A stretch of 64,000 nt of DNA from Phycisphaerales bacterium (GTDB taxonomy: Bacteria > Planctomycetota > Phycisphaerae > Phycisphaerales > SM1A02): positions 94,518 through 158,517 of the forward strand of contig JAKVBQ010000004.1 in the NCBI GenBank assembly GCA_022447205.1, written 5' to 3'. A model generated the notes under the pieces. That model was not told the DNA's origin. It worked only from the letters and a program-made list of their open reading frames with translations, and did not search any database. Within the stretch, counting starts at the first letter, position 1. The number at the start of each line of letters is the position of its first letter. The translations under genes and the position numbers were made by a program. This document shows positions 26,215-34,643 of this stretch, in pieces.

Positions 26215-27678
26215 ATGGCCAAACAAACCGCATCAAGGACGAAGACCCGAGCCCGAACCAGTGGGACGGGGGGCGCTCGCAGAGCAGCTCCGGTTTCCAA
26301 GCCCCGCTCCAGCGGGACCGGGAAGAAGATCGGGTCCGAGGAGATCACGACCTACACGACCGCGGTCCGTTACCTGATGAACAGGACGGATGTCGAGCGC
26401 ATGCGGGTGATCCGTCGTGACGACACGTTCAAGCTGGATCGCATGCGTGCCCTGCTTCAGGAACTGGGGAATCCCCAGGACCAGATCAAGACCGTTCACG
26501 TCGCTGGCACCGTCGGCAAGGGCTCCACGGTCGCCATGATCTCGGCGATGCTCCGTGAATGCGGGTATGCGGTCGGGGAGTACACCTCGCCGCATCTCAT
26601 CGACCTTCGCGAACGGATCCGCATCGGTGGTCAGCTCATCGATCGACCGGGCTTCACCGAGCTGATGAAGGCCGTCGCCCAGGCTGCCGAGGCGATCAAC
26701 GAGGAGCCGACGTACTTCGAGGTCCTCACCGCGCTCGCATTCAGGCATTTCGCCGAGGAGGCGGTCGACATCGCGATCATCGAGACCGGTCTCGGCGGTC
26801 GACTTGATTCCACCAACGTCATCACCCCCGAAGTCTCGGTCATCACCCGCATCGCCCTCGACCATGAGCGTCTTCTCGGCGACACCGTCGAGGCCATCGC
26901 CCGGGAGAAGGCGGGGATCATGAAGCCCGACGTGCCCGCCCTGATCTTCGATCAGGGACCGGAGGTCGAGGAAGTCTTCCGATCCGTCGCCGAGGAGGTC
27001 GGTGCTCGACTCCAGGTCGTCAACAAGGACATCGAGTTCAGCAACCGCTTCTGTTCGACGTCCGAGCTCGGACCGCACACTCGCGTCTGTCTCTACAGCG
27101 ATAGCAGTCGCTTCGAACACCTGCCGGTTCCGCTTGCCGGAACCCATCAGGCCACCAACTGCGGTCTTGCACTCGCGGTCGTCGACATGTTGAAGAACTG
27201 CGGATTCGATTGCCCCGAGAACCTCGTGACCATCGGGCTCGACAAGACCAAGATCAACGGGCGCATGGAGCTGGTCTGGGATCAGCCCAGGATCCTCGTC
27301 GATGGTGCTCACAACCCGGAAGCGCTCGGTGCACTCATGAAGTGCGTCGGTGCCCATGTCCCCTACGATTCGATGGTCTGTGTCTTCGGCTGCTGCCAGG
27401 ACAAGGAAATCGATGCGATGCTCGACATGATGAACTTCGGTGCCGACAAGGTGATCTTCACCAAGGCCTCGACGAATCCTCGTGCCGCCGATCCCCTGGA
27501 CCTGCAGAAGGCCTTCAGCGAGCGGAGCGGCAAGATGAGCCAGACCGCAGCCTCCCTGCCCGAGGCCCTCGAGCTTGCCGCTCGAGCCGTCGGCCGAGAG
27601 GACCTGCTGTGCGTGACCGGAAGCTTCTACCTCGTCGGTGAGACGATGAAGCATCTCGAGAAGAGCAGGCAGGGCTGA
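26215..27678 (+). CDS. folC: Folylpolyglutamate / dihydrofolate synthase
   Basis: 487-aa cytosolic Mur-ligase-fold enzyme adding glutamate to folates (and possibly to dihydropteroate). After a basic, Ser/Thr-rich N-terminal extension of ~40 residues (KQTASRTKTRARTSG) comes the P-loop HVAGTVGKGST; the usual form is GTNGKGS, so Asn is replaced by Val. Further landmarks are YTSPHLIDLRERIRI, ETGLGGRLDSTN, EKAGIMKP and LVDGAHNPEALGAL. The ATG at 26215 is preferred to 26182 because it lies just behind a good promoter. Confidence 0.93.
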   Translation: MAKQTASRTKTRARTSGTGGARRAAPVSKPRSSGTGKKIGSEEITTYTTAVRYLMNRTDVERMRVIRRDDTFKLDRMRALLQELGNPQDQIKTVHVAGTVGKGSTVAMISAMLRECGYAVGEYTSPHLIDLRERIRIGGQLIDRPGFTELMKAVAQAAEAINEEPTYFEVLTALAFRHFAEEAVDIAIIETGLGGRLDSTNVITPEVSVITRIALDHERLLGDTVEAIAREKAGIMKPDVPALIFDQGPEVEEVFRSVAEEVGARLQVVNKDIEFSNRFCSTSELGPHTRVCLYSDSSRFEHLPVPLAGTHQATNCGLALAVVDMLKNCGFDCPENLVTIGLDKTKINGRMELVWDQPRILVDGAHNPEALGALMKCVGAHVPYDSMVCVFGCCQDKEIDAMLDMMNFGADKVIFTKASTNPRAADPLDLQKAFSERSGKMSQTAASLPEALELAARAVGREDLLCVTGSFYLVGETMKHLEKSRQG

Positions 27679-27784
27679 GGCGGCATTCTTCCTCGCCGCA
27701 TCGCGGGTGTTCAGGACATCCTGATAGAGTTCATGCTGGTGCCCCCGTGCGGGTCGCCGCTATCAGCTCCTGACGTGGAAAAGC

Positions 27785-30667
27785 ATGATGACGGAACAGA
27801 CGAACGCCTCCCGAGACGATGGACGCCCCGCCCACAGGTACGACGCCTCCCTGGCCAATGCCATGGAGGAGCGGTGGCAGGCCTGGTGGGAATCCAACGA
27901 CACCTATCGGTGTCCCGGGCCGGGTGATGCCGACTTCGATCCGTCGAAGCCCAAGTTCTACTGCCTCGACATGTTTCCCTATCCCTCCGGGGCAGGCCTC
28001 CATGTCGGGCACCCCGAGGGGTACATCGCCACGGACATCCTCTCCAGGTTCAGGCGCATGTCCGGGTACAACGTCCTTCACCCGATGGGATTCGATGCGT
28101 TCGGTCTTCCTGCCGAACAATATGCGGTGCAGACCGGCGTTCATCCCCGGGAGACCACCTCGAAGGCGATCGACAATTTCCGTCGCCAGCTCAAGCGTTT
28201 CGGCTTCAGCTACGACTGGTCGCGTGAGTTCTCGACGATCGACGAGTCCTACTATCGCTGGACGCAGTGGATCTGGTTGAAGGCGTATGAAGCGTACTTC
28301 GATCGGAAACTGTGCAAGGCCCGTCCAATCGGAGAACTGGTCGACGGGCTCGAGAACGGCACGATCACCGCCGAGACCCAGGACGGGGAACCACTGGACT
28401 ACGCCGGGATGGATGCCGTCGAACGCCGTGCGTACGTCGACTCCAGGCGACTGGCCTTCCTGGGCGAGCAGGTCGTCAACTGGTGTTCGCAGCTGGGCAC
28501 CGTCCTCGCGAACGAGGAGGTCATCGACGGGCGCAGCGAACGTGGGGGGCATCCCGTTCTTCGAAAGCCGCTTCGCCAGTGGATGTTCCGGATCACCGAG
28601 TATGCGGATCGCCTGCTCGAGGATCTCGACTTCATCGACTGGCCGGAGTCGACCAGGATCATGCAACGCGAGTGGATCGGACGATCCGAGGGCGCACGTG
28701 TTCGGTTTGCGGTCGGTGATGACCAGCTGGAGGTCTTCACGACACGTCCGGACACGATCTTCGGTGCCACGTACATGGTCGTCGCCCCCGAGCATCCGCT
28801 GGTCCGGAAGGCGATCGATGCCGGTGCGCCCGATGAGGTGGCGGCCTACGTGGAGGTCGCTCGAAACAGATCCGACGTCGATCGCATGGCGGAGGTGAAG
28901 GAGAAGACCGGTGTCTTCATCGGAATGCATGCCGTGAATCCGGCGACCGGCGCCTCGATGCCGGTCTGGACCGCGGACTACGTCCTCATGGGCTACGGCA
29001 CCGGCGCCATCATGGCGGTGCCCGGGCATGACGAGCGCGACTTCGAGTTCGCTCGTGCCTTCGATCTCCCCGTCGTCCAGGTGGTCGCACCCGAGGACGG
29101 TTCGGAACCCGGTCCGGTGGCGGACTGGGACCAGGCCTTGACCGGCAATGGCCTTGCGGTCAACTCCTCGAACGAGGCGATCGATCTGGATGGTCTCGAC
29201 ACGACTGCGGCGAAGACCCGTTCGATCGAGTGGCTTGAATCGAGCGGCCACGGGCGGGGGTTCGTGAACTACAAGCTTCGAGACTGGCTCTTCAGTCGCC
29301 AGCGGTACTGGGGCGAGCCGTTCCCGATCGTCTTCGACGAGGAGGGGAACCACTACCCGGTCTCCGAGTCCGCCCTCCCGGTGGTGCTGCCCGAGCTCGA
29401 CGACTACGAGCCGGTCATCAGCGACGAGCCGACCCCTCCGCTCGGGAAGGCGACCGAGTGGGTGAACACCACGGCAGGTGAGGCGGGTGTCGATCCGTCG
29501 CTTCTGCCGCCTGACACCCCGGTCCGCCGGGAGACCAACACCATGCCCGGGTGGGCCGGCTCCTGCTGGTACTACCTCCGGTACTGCGACCCCGGGAACA
29601 CCGAACGATTCATCTCCAGGGAGGCCGAGGCCTACTGGCTCCTCTCGAAGCGATCGGGTGACTCCGACCGTGTCCTGCCTCGGGGCGAGGAGTCCTTCGA
29701 CGCGAAGTCCTACCACCTCGGTGGTGTCGATCTCTACATGGGTGGTGCGGAACATGCCGTGCTCCACCTGCTTTACGCCCGCTTCTGGCACAAGATCCTG
29801 TTCGACCTCGGCGAAATCTCCACGCCCGAACCCATGGGCAGGTTGTTCCACCAGGGGATGATCACGTCCTTCGCCTTCAAGCGCGGTGACGGCTCCCTGG
29901 TCCCGGTCGACGAGGTGGACGAGGACGGTGCCGGCAACCACGTCGAACGTGCGACGGGCGAGACCGTCGAGCAGATCGTCGCGAAGATGTCGAAGTCGCT
30001 TCGCAACGTCGTCAATCCGGACGACATCATCGCCGAATACGGTGCGGACACCATGCGTCTCTACGAGATGTACATGGGTCCTCTCGAGGCATCCGCGCCC
30101 TGGAACACTCGTGACATCGTGGGAGTGCACCGTTTCCTCCAGCGATCATGGCGGCTGGCCGTCGACGAGGAGACCGGTGAGCTCGCGGTGCGCGACGAGC
30201 CCGACGAATCGGTCGAGCGACTGCTGCATCGCACCATCGCCAAGGTGGGTGACGACATCGAACGACTCGCCTTCAACACCGCGATCGCCGCGATGATCGA
30301 ATGGGTGAACGAGGCGACGGGCACCGGCGTCACCAGGGATCAGCTCGGTCGCTTCGCTCGACTGCTCGCTCCGTTCGTTCCCCATGTCGCGGAGGAGTTC
30401 TGGAGTCGGCTCGGGAACGAGACCTCCGTCGCATTCGCAAGCTGGCCCGAGCATGACGAGTCGATGCTCGTCGACGATCTCGTCGAGATCCCGGTGCAGA
30501 TCCTCGGCAAGCTGCGCAGCAAGATCCAGGTCTCACCTGATGCGGATGCCGGCACGATGGAGCAGGCTGCCCTTGCCGATGAGCGGATCGCCGAACTGAT
30601 CGAGGGCAAGACGGTGCGCAAGGTGGTCGTGGTGCCCGGTCGACTCGTCAACATCGTCGCGAACTGA
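27785..30667 (+). CDS. leuS: Leucyl-tRNA synthetase
   Basis: Charges tRNA-Leu. 960 aa, about 100 longer than the E. coli enzyme. HIGH-type motif HVGHPEGY at residue 73 (PYPSGAGLHVGH), editing-domain signatures TRPDTIFGATYMVVAPEHPL and GYGTGAIMAVPGHDERDFEF, tryptophan-rich WAGSCWYYLRY and the KMSKS loop near 734 (KMSKSLRNVVNP). Extra length sits partly in the region before the first editing segment and around residues 570-680. Two ATGs in a row (27785, 27788) are possible starts. Confidence 0.97.
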   Translation: MMTEQTNASRDDGRPAHRYDASLANAMEERWQAWWESNDTYRCPGPGDADFDPSKPKFYCLDMFPYPSGAGLHVGHPEGYIATDILSRFRRMSGYNVLHPMGFDAFGLPAEQYAVQTGVHPRETTSKAIDNFRRQLKRFGFSYDWSREFSTIDESYYRWTQWIWLKAYEAYFDRKLCKARPIGELVDGLENGTITAETQDGEPLDYAGMDAVERRAYVDSRRLAFLGEQVVNWCSQLGTVLANEEVIDGRSERGGHPVLRKPLRQWMFRITEYADRLLEDLDFIDWPESTRIMQREWIGRSEGARVRFAVGDDQLEVFTTRPDTIFGATYMVVAPEHPLVRKAIDAGAPDEVAAYVEVARNRSDVDRMAEVKEKTGVFIGMHAVNPATGASMPVWTADYVLMGYGTGAIMAVPGHDERDFEFARAFDLPVVQVVAPEDGSEPGPVADWDQALTGNGLAVNSSNEAIDLDGLDTTAAKTRSIEWLESSGHGRGFVNYKLRDWLFSRQRYWGEPFPIVFDEEGNHYPVSESALPVVLPELDDYEPVISDEPTPPLGKATEWVNTTAGEAGVDPSLLPPDTPVRRETNTMPGWAGSCWYYLRYCDPGNTERFISREAEAYWLLSKRSGDSDRVLPRGEESFDAKSYHLGGVDLYMGGAEHAVLHLLYARFWHKILFDLGEISTPEPMGRLFHQGMITSFAFKRGDGSLVPVDEVDEDGAGNHVERATGETVEQIVAKMSKSLRNVVNPDDIIAEYGADTMRLYEMYMGPLEASAPWNTRDIVGVHRFLQRSWRLAVDEETGELAVRDEPDESVERLLHRTIAKVGDDIERLAFNTAIAAMIEWVNEATGTGVTRDQLGRFARLLAPFVPHVAEEFWSRLGNETSVAFASWPEHDESMLVDDLVEIPVQILGKLRSKIQVSPDADAGTMEQAALADERIAELIEGKTVRKVVVVPGRLVNIVAN

Positions 30668-30680
30668 GGGAATCGCATCC

Positions 30681-31220
30681 ATGGATCAGGAATCGGTCGG
30701 CGATGACTGGGTGGAACTGCGGAGGTTCGAGGATGGTCGACTCGCCCACGATGTCACCACCGCCGTCCTTGCCATGGAGTTCGAGGCGATGCTCGTCGAT
30801 CTCTCGACCGACAGCATCCTCCTGGGAGTCGGGAGCCATGCGGATGAAGGGTCGCCCCAGGCATCGGGTCCGTTCGTCCTCAATCCCTCCGGCCGCCTGC
30901 CCCTGAACCCGGGGGCGCTCATCGGCCATGGCGGGATCGAACCGAATCAGGACTACGTATCGACCGAGTCCCGGGACGACACGGAGCGGAGACGAACCCA
31001 GGGTGGTCCCTGGAGCCTCCTCGTCCGATCCGGTTCGTGTGATGACCTCGAGCTCGTCATCGAGGAACTCGTCGAGGAGCAGCTCGCCTTCGAGGCGAAG
31101 GTCGTTCGGAAGGCGGAGGACCGCAGGCGTTTCAACCTCACCATCGGTTCGGTCGTGGTGGTGCTCCTTCTCGGGTACCTTGCCTTCCTCCTGCTTCGTT
31201 TCATGGGGATTCTCAACTGA
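30681..31220 (+). CDS. Unknown tail-anchored membrane protein, 179 aa
   Basis: Cytoplasmic N-terminal part followed by one C-terminal membrane helix (SVVVVLLLGYLAFLLLRFMG) and only four residues after it. Residues about 110-150 are acidic then basic and helical (ELVIEELVEEQLAFEAKVVRK). It begins 13 bp after leuS and its stop overlaps the next start by one base (TGATG), so it belongs to the leuS transcript. No family recognised. Confidence 0.65.
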   Translation: MDQESVGDDWVELRRFEDGRLAHDVTTAVLAMEFEAMLVDLSTDSILLGVGSHADEGSPQASGPFVLNPSGRLPLNPGALIGHGGIEPNQDYVSTESRDDTERRRTQGGPWSLLVRSGSCDDLELVIEELVEEQLAFEAKVVRKAEDRRRFNLTIGSVVVVLLLGYLAFLLLRFMGILN

Positions 31221-32491
31221 TGACCAGCCAAGAGGCACAACCCGGCGAACACGATCATCAGCTGCCGATCCTCGGTCAGGATGACACCGATCCCTGGGGA
31301 CTTCCTGAACTCTCCCCGTCAACGCTGATCGGGTTCTTCGACGGGGACCAGCCCTCCGTGGATCAGGTCCTCGAGCGGCTTTCCGGCGCATTCGGTGCCG
31401 GGGTCGAGTTCCATGGCGAACCACCCGAACGACCTGAACAGGCCTTCTGGGCGGTGGTGCTCGAGCTTGAAGGACATGGACTCCCGTTGGTGCTCTGGTC
31501 CGAACCCGTCGAGCAGGAGGCCATGCAGGTTCCCCCGTTCGCGAAGTCTGCGCGTGTGATGATCGGCGTGCAGTCGATGCTCGATCCGGATGATCCACTC
31601 GAGTCCTGGAGGCTGATGGTCCGGTTGCTCGGAGTCACCGCCGACGACCTGTCCGCGATGCTCGACATCGAGACAGAGCAGTGGTTCTCCGGCGAGGAGG
31701 TCGCGGTGCGGCTTCTCGGTGGCGAGGCCGCACCCGAGGAGACGATGTTGTTCCGGATCCATGCCGCCTCGACCGTCGAGGAACCTCGTGAAGGCGACAA
31801 GGTCTGGCTGCGCACCCTCGGCCTGCATCGTTGTGGTCGACCCGAACTCGAGATGCTCGAGGTGGAAGGCCCCGCCTTGCCCCTTGCGCACGACCTGCTC
31901 GAAGCGGTTGCCGCTCTCTGCATCCAGCGCGGGGTTCCCGAACCCGGATTCCCCTTCGAAGCAGGTGTCAACGTCGCCCTCAGTCTGCAGCCCTTGTCGG
32001 AACAACTTGAACTGCTGTCCGACAACGCGGTGGGAACCCTGGCGCAACGAATCCAGATGGGGGGCACCGAAGGTTCCGGCAACCCCATGCTGGCGGGACG
32101 TGCGATCGTCTGTGGTGCCGAGCCACGCGGCAGTTTCCGAGCGATCCACACCTGGCCGATCGAGGCGGTGGGGCATCTCGAACGTGGCGAGGGTGGACTC
32201 GAACGCACCGAGAACTGGACGCGTTCGATGTCCGCGGAGGCACGAAGGCTCTGGCCTCGACTGCTCGAGGGCGTTCGCGGCGGGCTTGCCGCGCAGGCAT
32301 GCATCGCGCTGGCCGCGGGGGAGTCTGGCCGTGAACAGGTCTGGATCCAGGTTGACTCCGCCACCGAGTCGGAGGTCACCGGCAGCCTGCTGTCCAGGCC
32401 GGCCCAGCTTGAACTCGCACCTGGTGACGTCCTGACCGCGTCCCTGGATGATCTCGTCGACTGGCGATTGATGGAGCAGCAGAATGCATGA
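31220..32491 (+). CDS. DUF4026/DUF2314-like protein
   Basis: 423-aa soluble protein of unknown role. The central phrase VWLRTLGLHRCGRPELEM resembles DUF4026 proteins, and the C-terminus (EQVWIQVDSATESEVTGSLL ... LELAPGDVLTASLDDLVDW) matches the DUF2314 pattern that often ends them. It overlaps the genes on both sides (TGATG upstream; 8 bases downstream), suggesting coupled synthesis with two single-helix membrane proteins. Assignment is from remembered family patterns. Confidence 0.6.
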   Translation: MTSQEAQPGEHDHQLPILGQDDTDPWGLPELSPSTLIGFFDGDQPSVDQVLERLSGAFGAGVEFHGEPPERPEQAFWAVVLELEGHGLPLVLWSEPVEQEAMQVPPFAKSARVMIGVQSMLDPDDPLESWRLMVRLLGVTADDLSAMLDIETEQWFSGEEVAVRLLGGEAAPEETMLFRIHAASTVEEPREGDKVWLRTLGLHRCGRPELEMLEVEGPALPLAHDLLEAVAALCIQRGVPEPGFPFEAGVNVALSLQPLSEQLELLSDNAVGTLAQRIQMGGTEGSGNPMLAGRAIVCGAEPRGSFRAIHTWPIEAVGHLERGEGGLERTENWTRSMSAEARRLWPRLLEGVRGGLAAQACIALAAGESGREQVWIQVDSATESEVTGSLLSRPAQLELAPGDVLTASLDDLVDWRLMEQQNA

Positions 32492-32921
32492 ACAGCACGA
32501 TGGACGGGAAGCGCATCCCGAAGGCCTTGCTGAATTGACGACCTGCAGCAATGAACTCGAGGCCCAGGAGATTCGAATGATCCTCGAGGGGGCGGGGGTG
32601 CCTGCATTCGTCTTCGACAAGGGGGGGCTCGGTCTGAACATGGCCGATGGTGAGGCGCGAGTCGGTGCCACGCAGGTTCACGTGCCGTCCGGTTCCATCG
32701 AGAAGGCGCGTTCGATCCTCGATTCGGTCGTTTCGGATTCAGCCGGCATCGATTGGGAACAGGTCGACGTGGGCGAAATGCCCCCGGAAGTCGCGGACGT
32801 CCTCGGTTCACGGAACGCAATGCATGCCGTCCGTCGTTTCGTCGCGACAGTCGGTCCCATACTCGGCATCCTGATCCTGCTCGGGGTCGGAGCGGGTATC
32901 GTGATCATTCTCGCCACCTGA
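32484..32921 (+). CDS. DUF2007-like protein with C-terminal membrane helix
   Basis: 145 aa. The N-terminal half (ELTTCSNELEAQEIRMILEG, then VPAFVFDKGG and QVHVPSGSIEKARSIL) has the layout of DUF2007 'putative signal-transducing' domains. A C-terminal helix (VATVGPILGILILLGVGAGI) anchors it. Overlaps the preceding gene by 8 nt. Function unknown. Confidence 0.6.
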   Translation: MHEQHDGREAHPEGLAELTTCSNELEAQEIRMILEGAGVPAFVFDKGGLGLNMADGEARVGATQVHVPSGSIEKARSILDSVVSDSAGIDWEQVDVGEMPPEVADVLGSRNAMHAVRRFVATVGPILGILILLGVGAGIVIILAT

Positions 32922-32933
32922 TCGGAGGTTCCC

Positions 32934-33422
32934 ATGTTCCCGTCGAAGCCGGTCCGTGCATTGCTGCTTGCATCCATGCTTCTGGTCGTCGGGTGCTCGA
33001 CTCATCCAGCGTTGAAGGGTCGTGTCGTCGAGGCCGGCAATGGCAGCATGGAATTCGTCTCCATCCAGGACGGTGATCCCGGGATGATCGTCGGTCGCGG
33101 TGTCACCGGTGCCCGCATCGAGATCGTCCGGGATCCCAAGGGACTCAATCGGAAGGTCGTCGCGAGAGGCAGCAGTCGGCAGGATGGCACCTTCGAGATT
33201 CCCATCGAGGCGTTTGGTGCAGGCTGGATGGAGGAGGAGTGGCTCTTTCGCTGCACCCACCCCAACTATCAGATGGTCGAGTTCGTGGACGCCCTGCCGG
33301 GGGGCGGTTCCTCCCGGGTCCTCCGGATCGACATCGGACAGCCGGGTCCAGCCGGGTCAGGAGGGGGTCGGATCGATGAAGCCGAGCGCATTCGCAGGGA
33401 ACTTGAACGGTACGGCGGTTGA
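32934..33422 (+). CDS. Lipoprotein of unknown function
   Basis: 162 aa. Signal sequence with lipobox VVGC (ALLLASMLLVVGCSTHPALKG), so exported and lipid-anchored. The body looks like a small beta-sandwich of the carboxypeptidase-regulatory type (GARIEIVRDPKG, GSSRQDGTFEIPI). GAGG of the spacer gives a good ribosome-binding site 8 nt before the ATG. Last gene of the leuS-linked run. Confidence 0.65.
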   Translation: MFPSKPVRALLLASMLLVVGCSTHPALKGRVVEAGNGSMEFVSIQDGDPGMIVGRGVTGARIEIVRDPKGLNRKVVARGSSRQDGTFEIPIEAFGAGWMEEEWLFRCTHPNYQMVEFVDALPGGGSSRVLRIDIGQPGPAGSGGGRIDEAERIRRELERYGG

Positions 33423-33446
33423 TCCGCGTATTCTCATGACAGAGAC

Positions 33447-34643
33447 ATGAGGCGACGATTCCACCTGAACCTGCCCGGGCTCCTCTTCGTGGCCCTGACC
33501 CTGTTCGTCGGGTTCGCTGCGGCGAATCGGCCGAACAATCTCGTCGTGTGGTCGTTCGGCGCGCTGCTGTCCCTGATCCTCGTTTCGGGGATCATCAGCG
33601 GGTCGATGATGGTGAGACTTCGCTTGTCCCGTCTCGAGACCGGACGCGCGGCAGTGGGGGATCCCTTCGAGATCCGCTACCAGCTCACCAACACCTCTGG
33701 ACTCCGCTCCGCCTTCGCGGTCAGGGTCGACGAGATCCTGCGACCTTCCGACACCGACAGGCATGAGGTTCTCCCCGTTTCAGGTCATGCCTGGACGATC
33801 CGGGTGGCGCCAGGTGAGGAGCAGGTCTGTGATGCGGTGCTCTGGCCGAGACGTCGAGGCGTGTTGAACTTGCACCGGGTCCGTCTGACCAGCTTCTTCC
33901 CCTTCGGCCTCATGGGACGTTCCGTGGAGCTTGAACTTCCCCAGAGGGTCCTCGTTCATCCTCGCGTCCATGCGGTGCGTCCGGATCTGCTTCGCACCGC
34001 CGTGACGGGAGAACTCGGCGGCATCCGACTGTCCCGACTGCCGGGACCCGGCGAGGACTTCTACTCGGTCCGCGAGTTCAAGCCCGGAGACAGCATCCGG
34101 CAGATCGCCTGGAAGCGCCTGGGTTGCACCGAAGACCTGCTCGTGATCCAGAGGTCATCCTCCGCGCCACCCCGGGTCCGCATCGTGCTCGACCTCTCCA
34201 CGCCGCCCGCGGACCTTCGCTTCGAAGCTGAAAACGACCTGACCTCGGGAGACCTCGAGGAACGTGCGATCACCATGGCCGCCTCACTGATCGCCGAGGC
34301 CGACAAGGCCGATCATGAGTATGGACTCACGGTTCTTGGATTCGAGGACAAGCCGATTCCGATGCGGCGAGGACACTGGCATCGCGAAAGACTGATGGCA
34401 AGCCTCGCCGAGATCGATCTTGGCGCCGAGAGGAAACCGCCGCTTTCGACATCGATGCTCGACGAGGAACGCTCCGCCTGCATCGTCATCCATCCCGGTC
34501 GCATCGATACCCGGAAGGCTCCTGATCGCGCACTGCACTGGACCGCGACCCGCGTCGAGGACGTGCTGGACTTCAAGACCACGGAAGAGGGGACTGCTGA
34601 AGAGGCCCCGTCTTCGCGTTCGCCTCTGGGGGTTCCCGCATGA
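33447..34643 (+). CDS. DUF58-domain membrane protein
   Basis: 398 aa with two membrane helices at the N-terminus (PGLLFVALTLFVGFAA and LVVWSFGALLSLILVSGI), then a long cytoplasmic part. The DUF58 signature is EFKPGDSIRQIAWKR near residue 215, preceding a vWA-like fold (RVRIVLDLSTPP). Such proteins usually act with a MoxR AAA+ ATPase and a transglutaminase-type membrane protein. The latter follows with a 4-nt overlap, but no MoxR gene is in the window. A -10-like TATTCT lies 12 nt before the ATG. Confidence 0.88.
   Translation: MRRRFHLNLPGLLFVALTLFVGFAAANRPNNLVVWSFGALLSLILVSGIISGSMMVRLRLSRLETGRAAVGDPFEIRYQLTNTSGLRSAFAVRVDEILRPSDTDRHEVLPVSGHAWTIRVAPGEEQVCDAVLWPRRRGVLNLHRVRLTSFFPFGLMGRSVELELPQRVLVHPRVHAVRPDLLRTAVTGELGGIRLSRLPGPGEDFYSVREFKPGDSIRQIAWKRLGCTEDLLVIQRSSSAPPRVRIVLDLSTPPADLRFEAENDLTSGDLEERAITMAASLIAEADKADHEYGLTVLGFEDKPIPMRRGHWHRERLMASLAEIDLGAERKPPLSTSMLDEERSACIVIHPGRIDTRKAPDRALHWTATRVEDVLDFKTTEEGTAEEAPSSRSPLGVPA

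Noticed and set aside
27731..30130. 799-codon minus-strand open frame
   Set aside because: Antisense of leuS; high GC at third positions keeps such shadow frames open.
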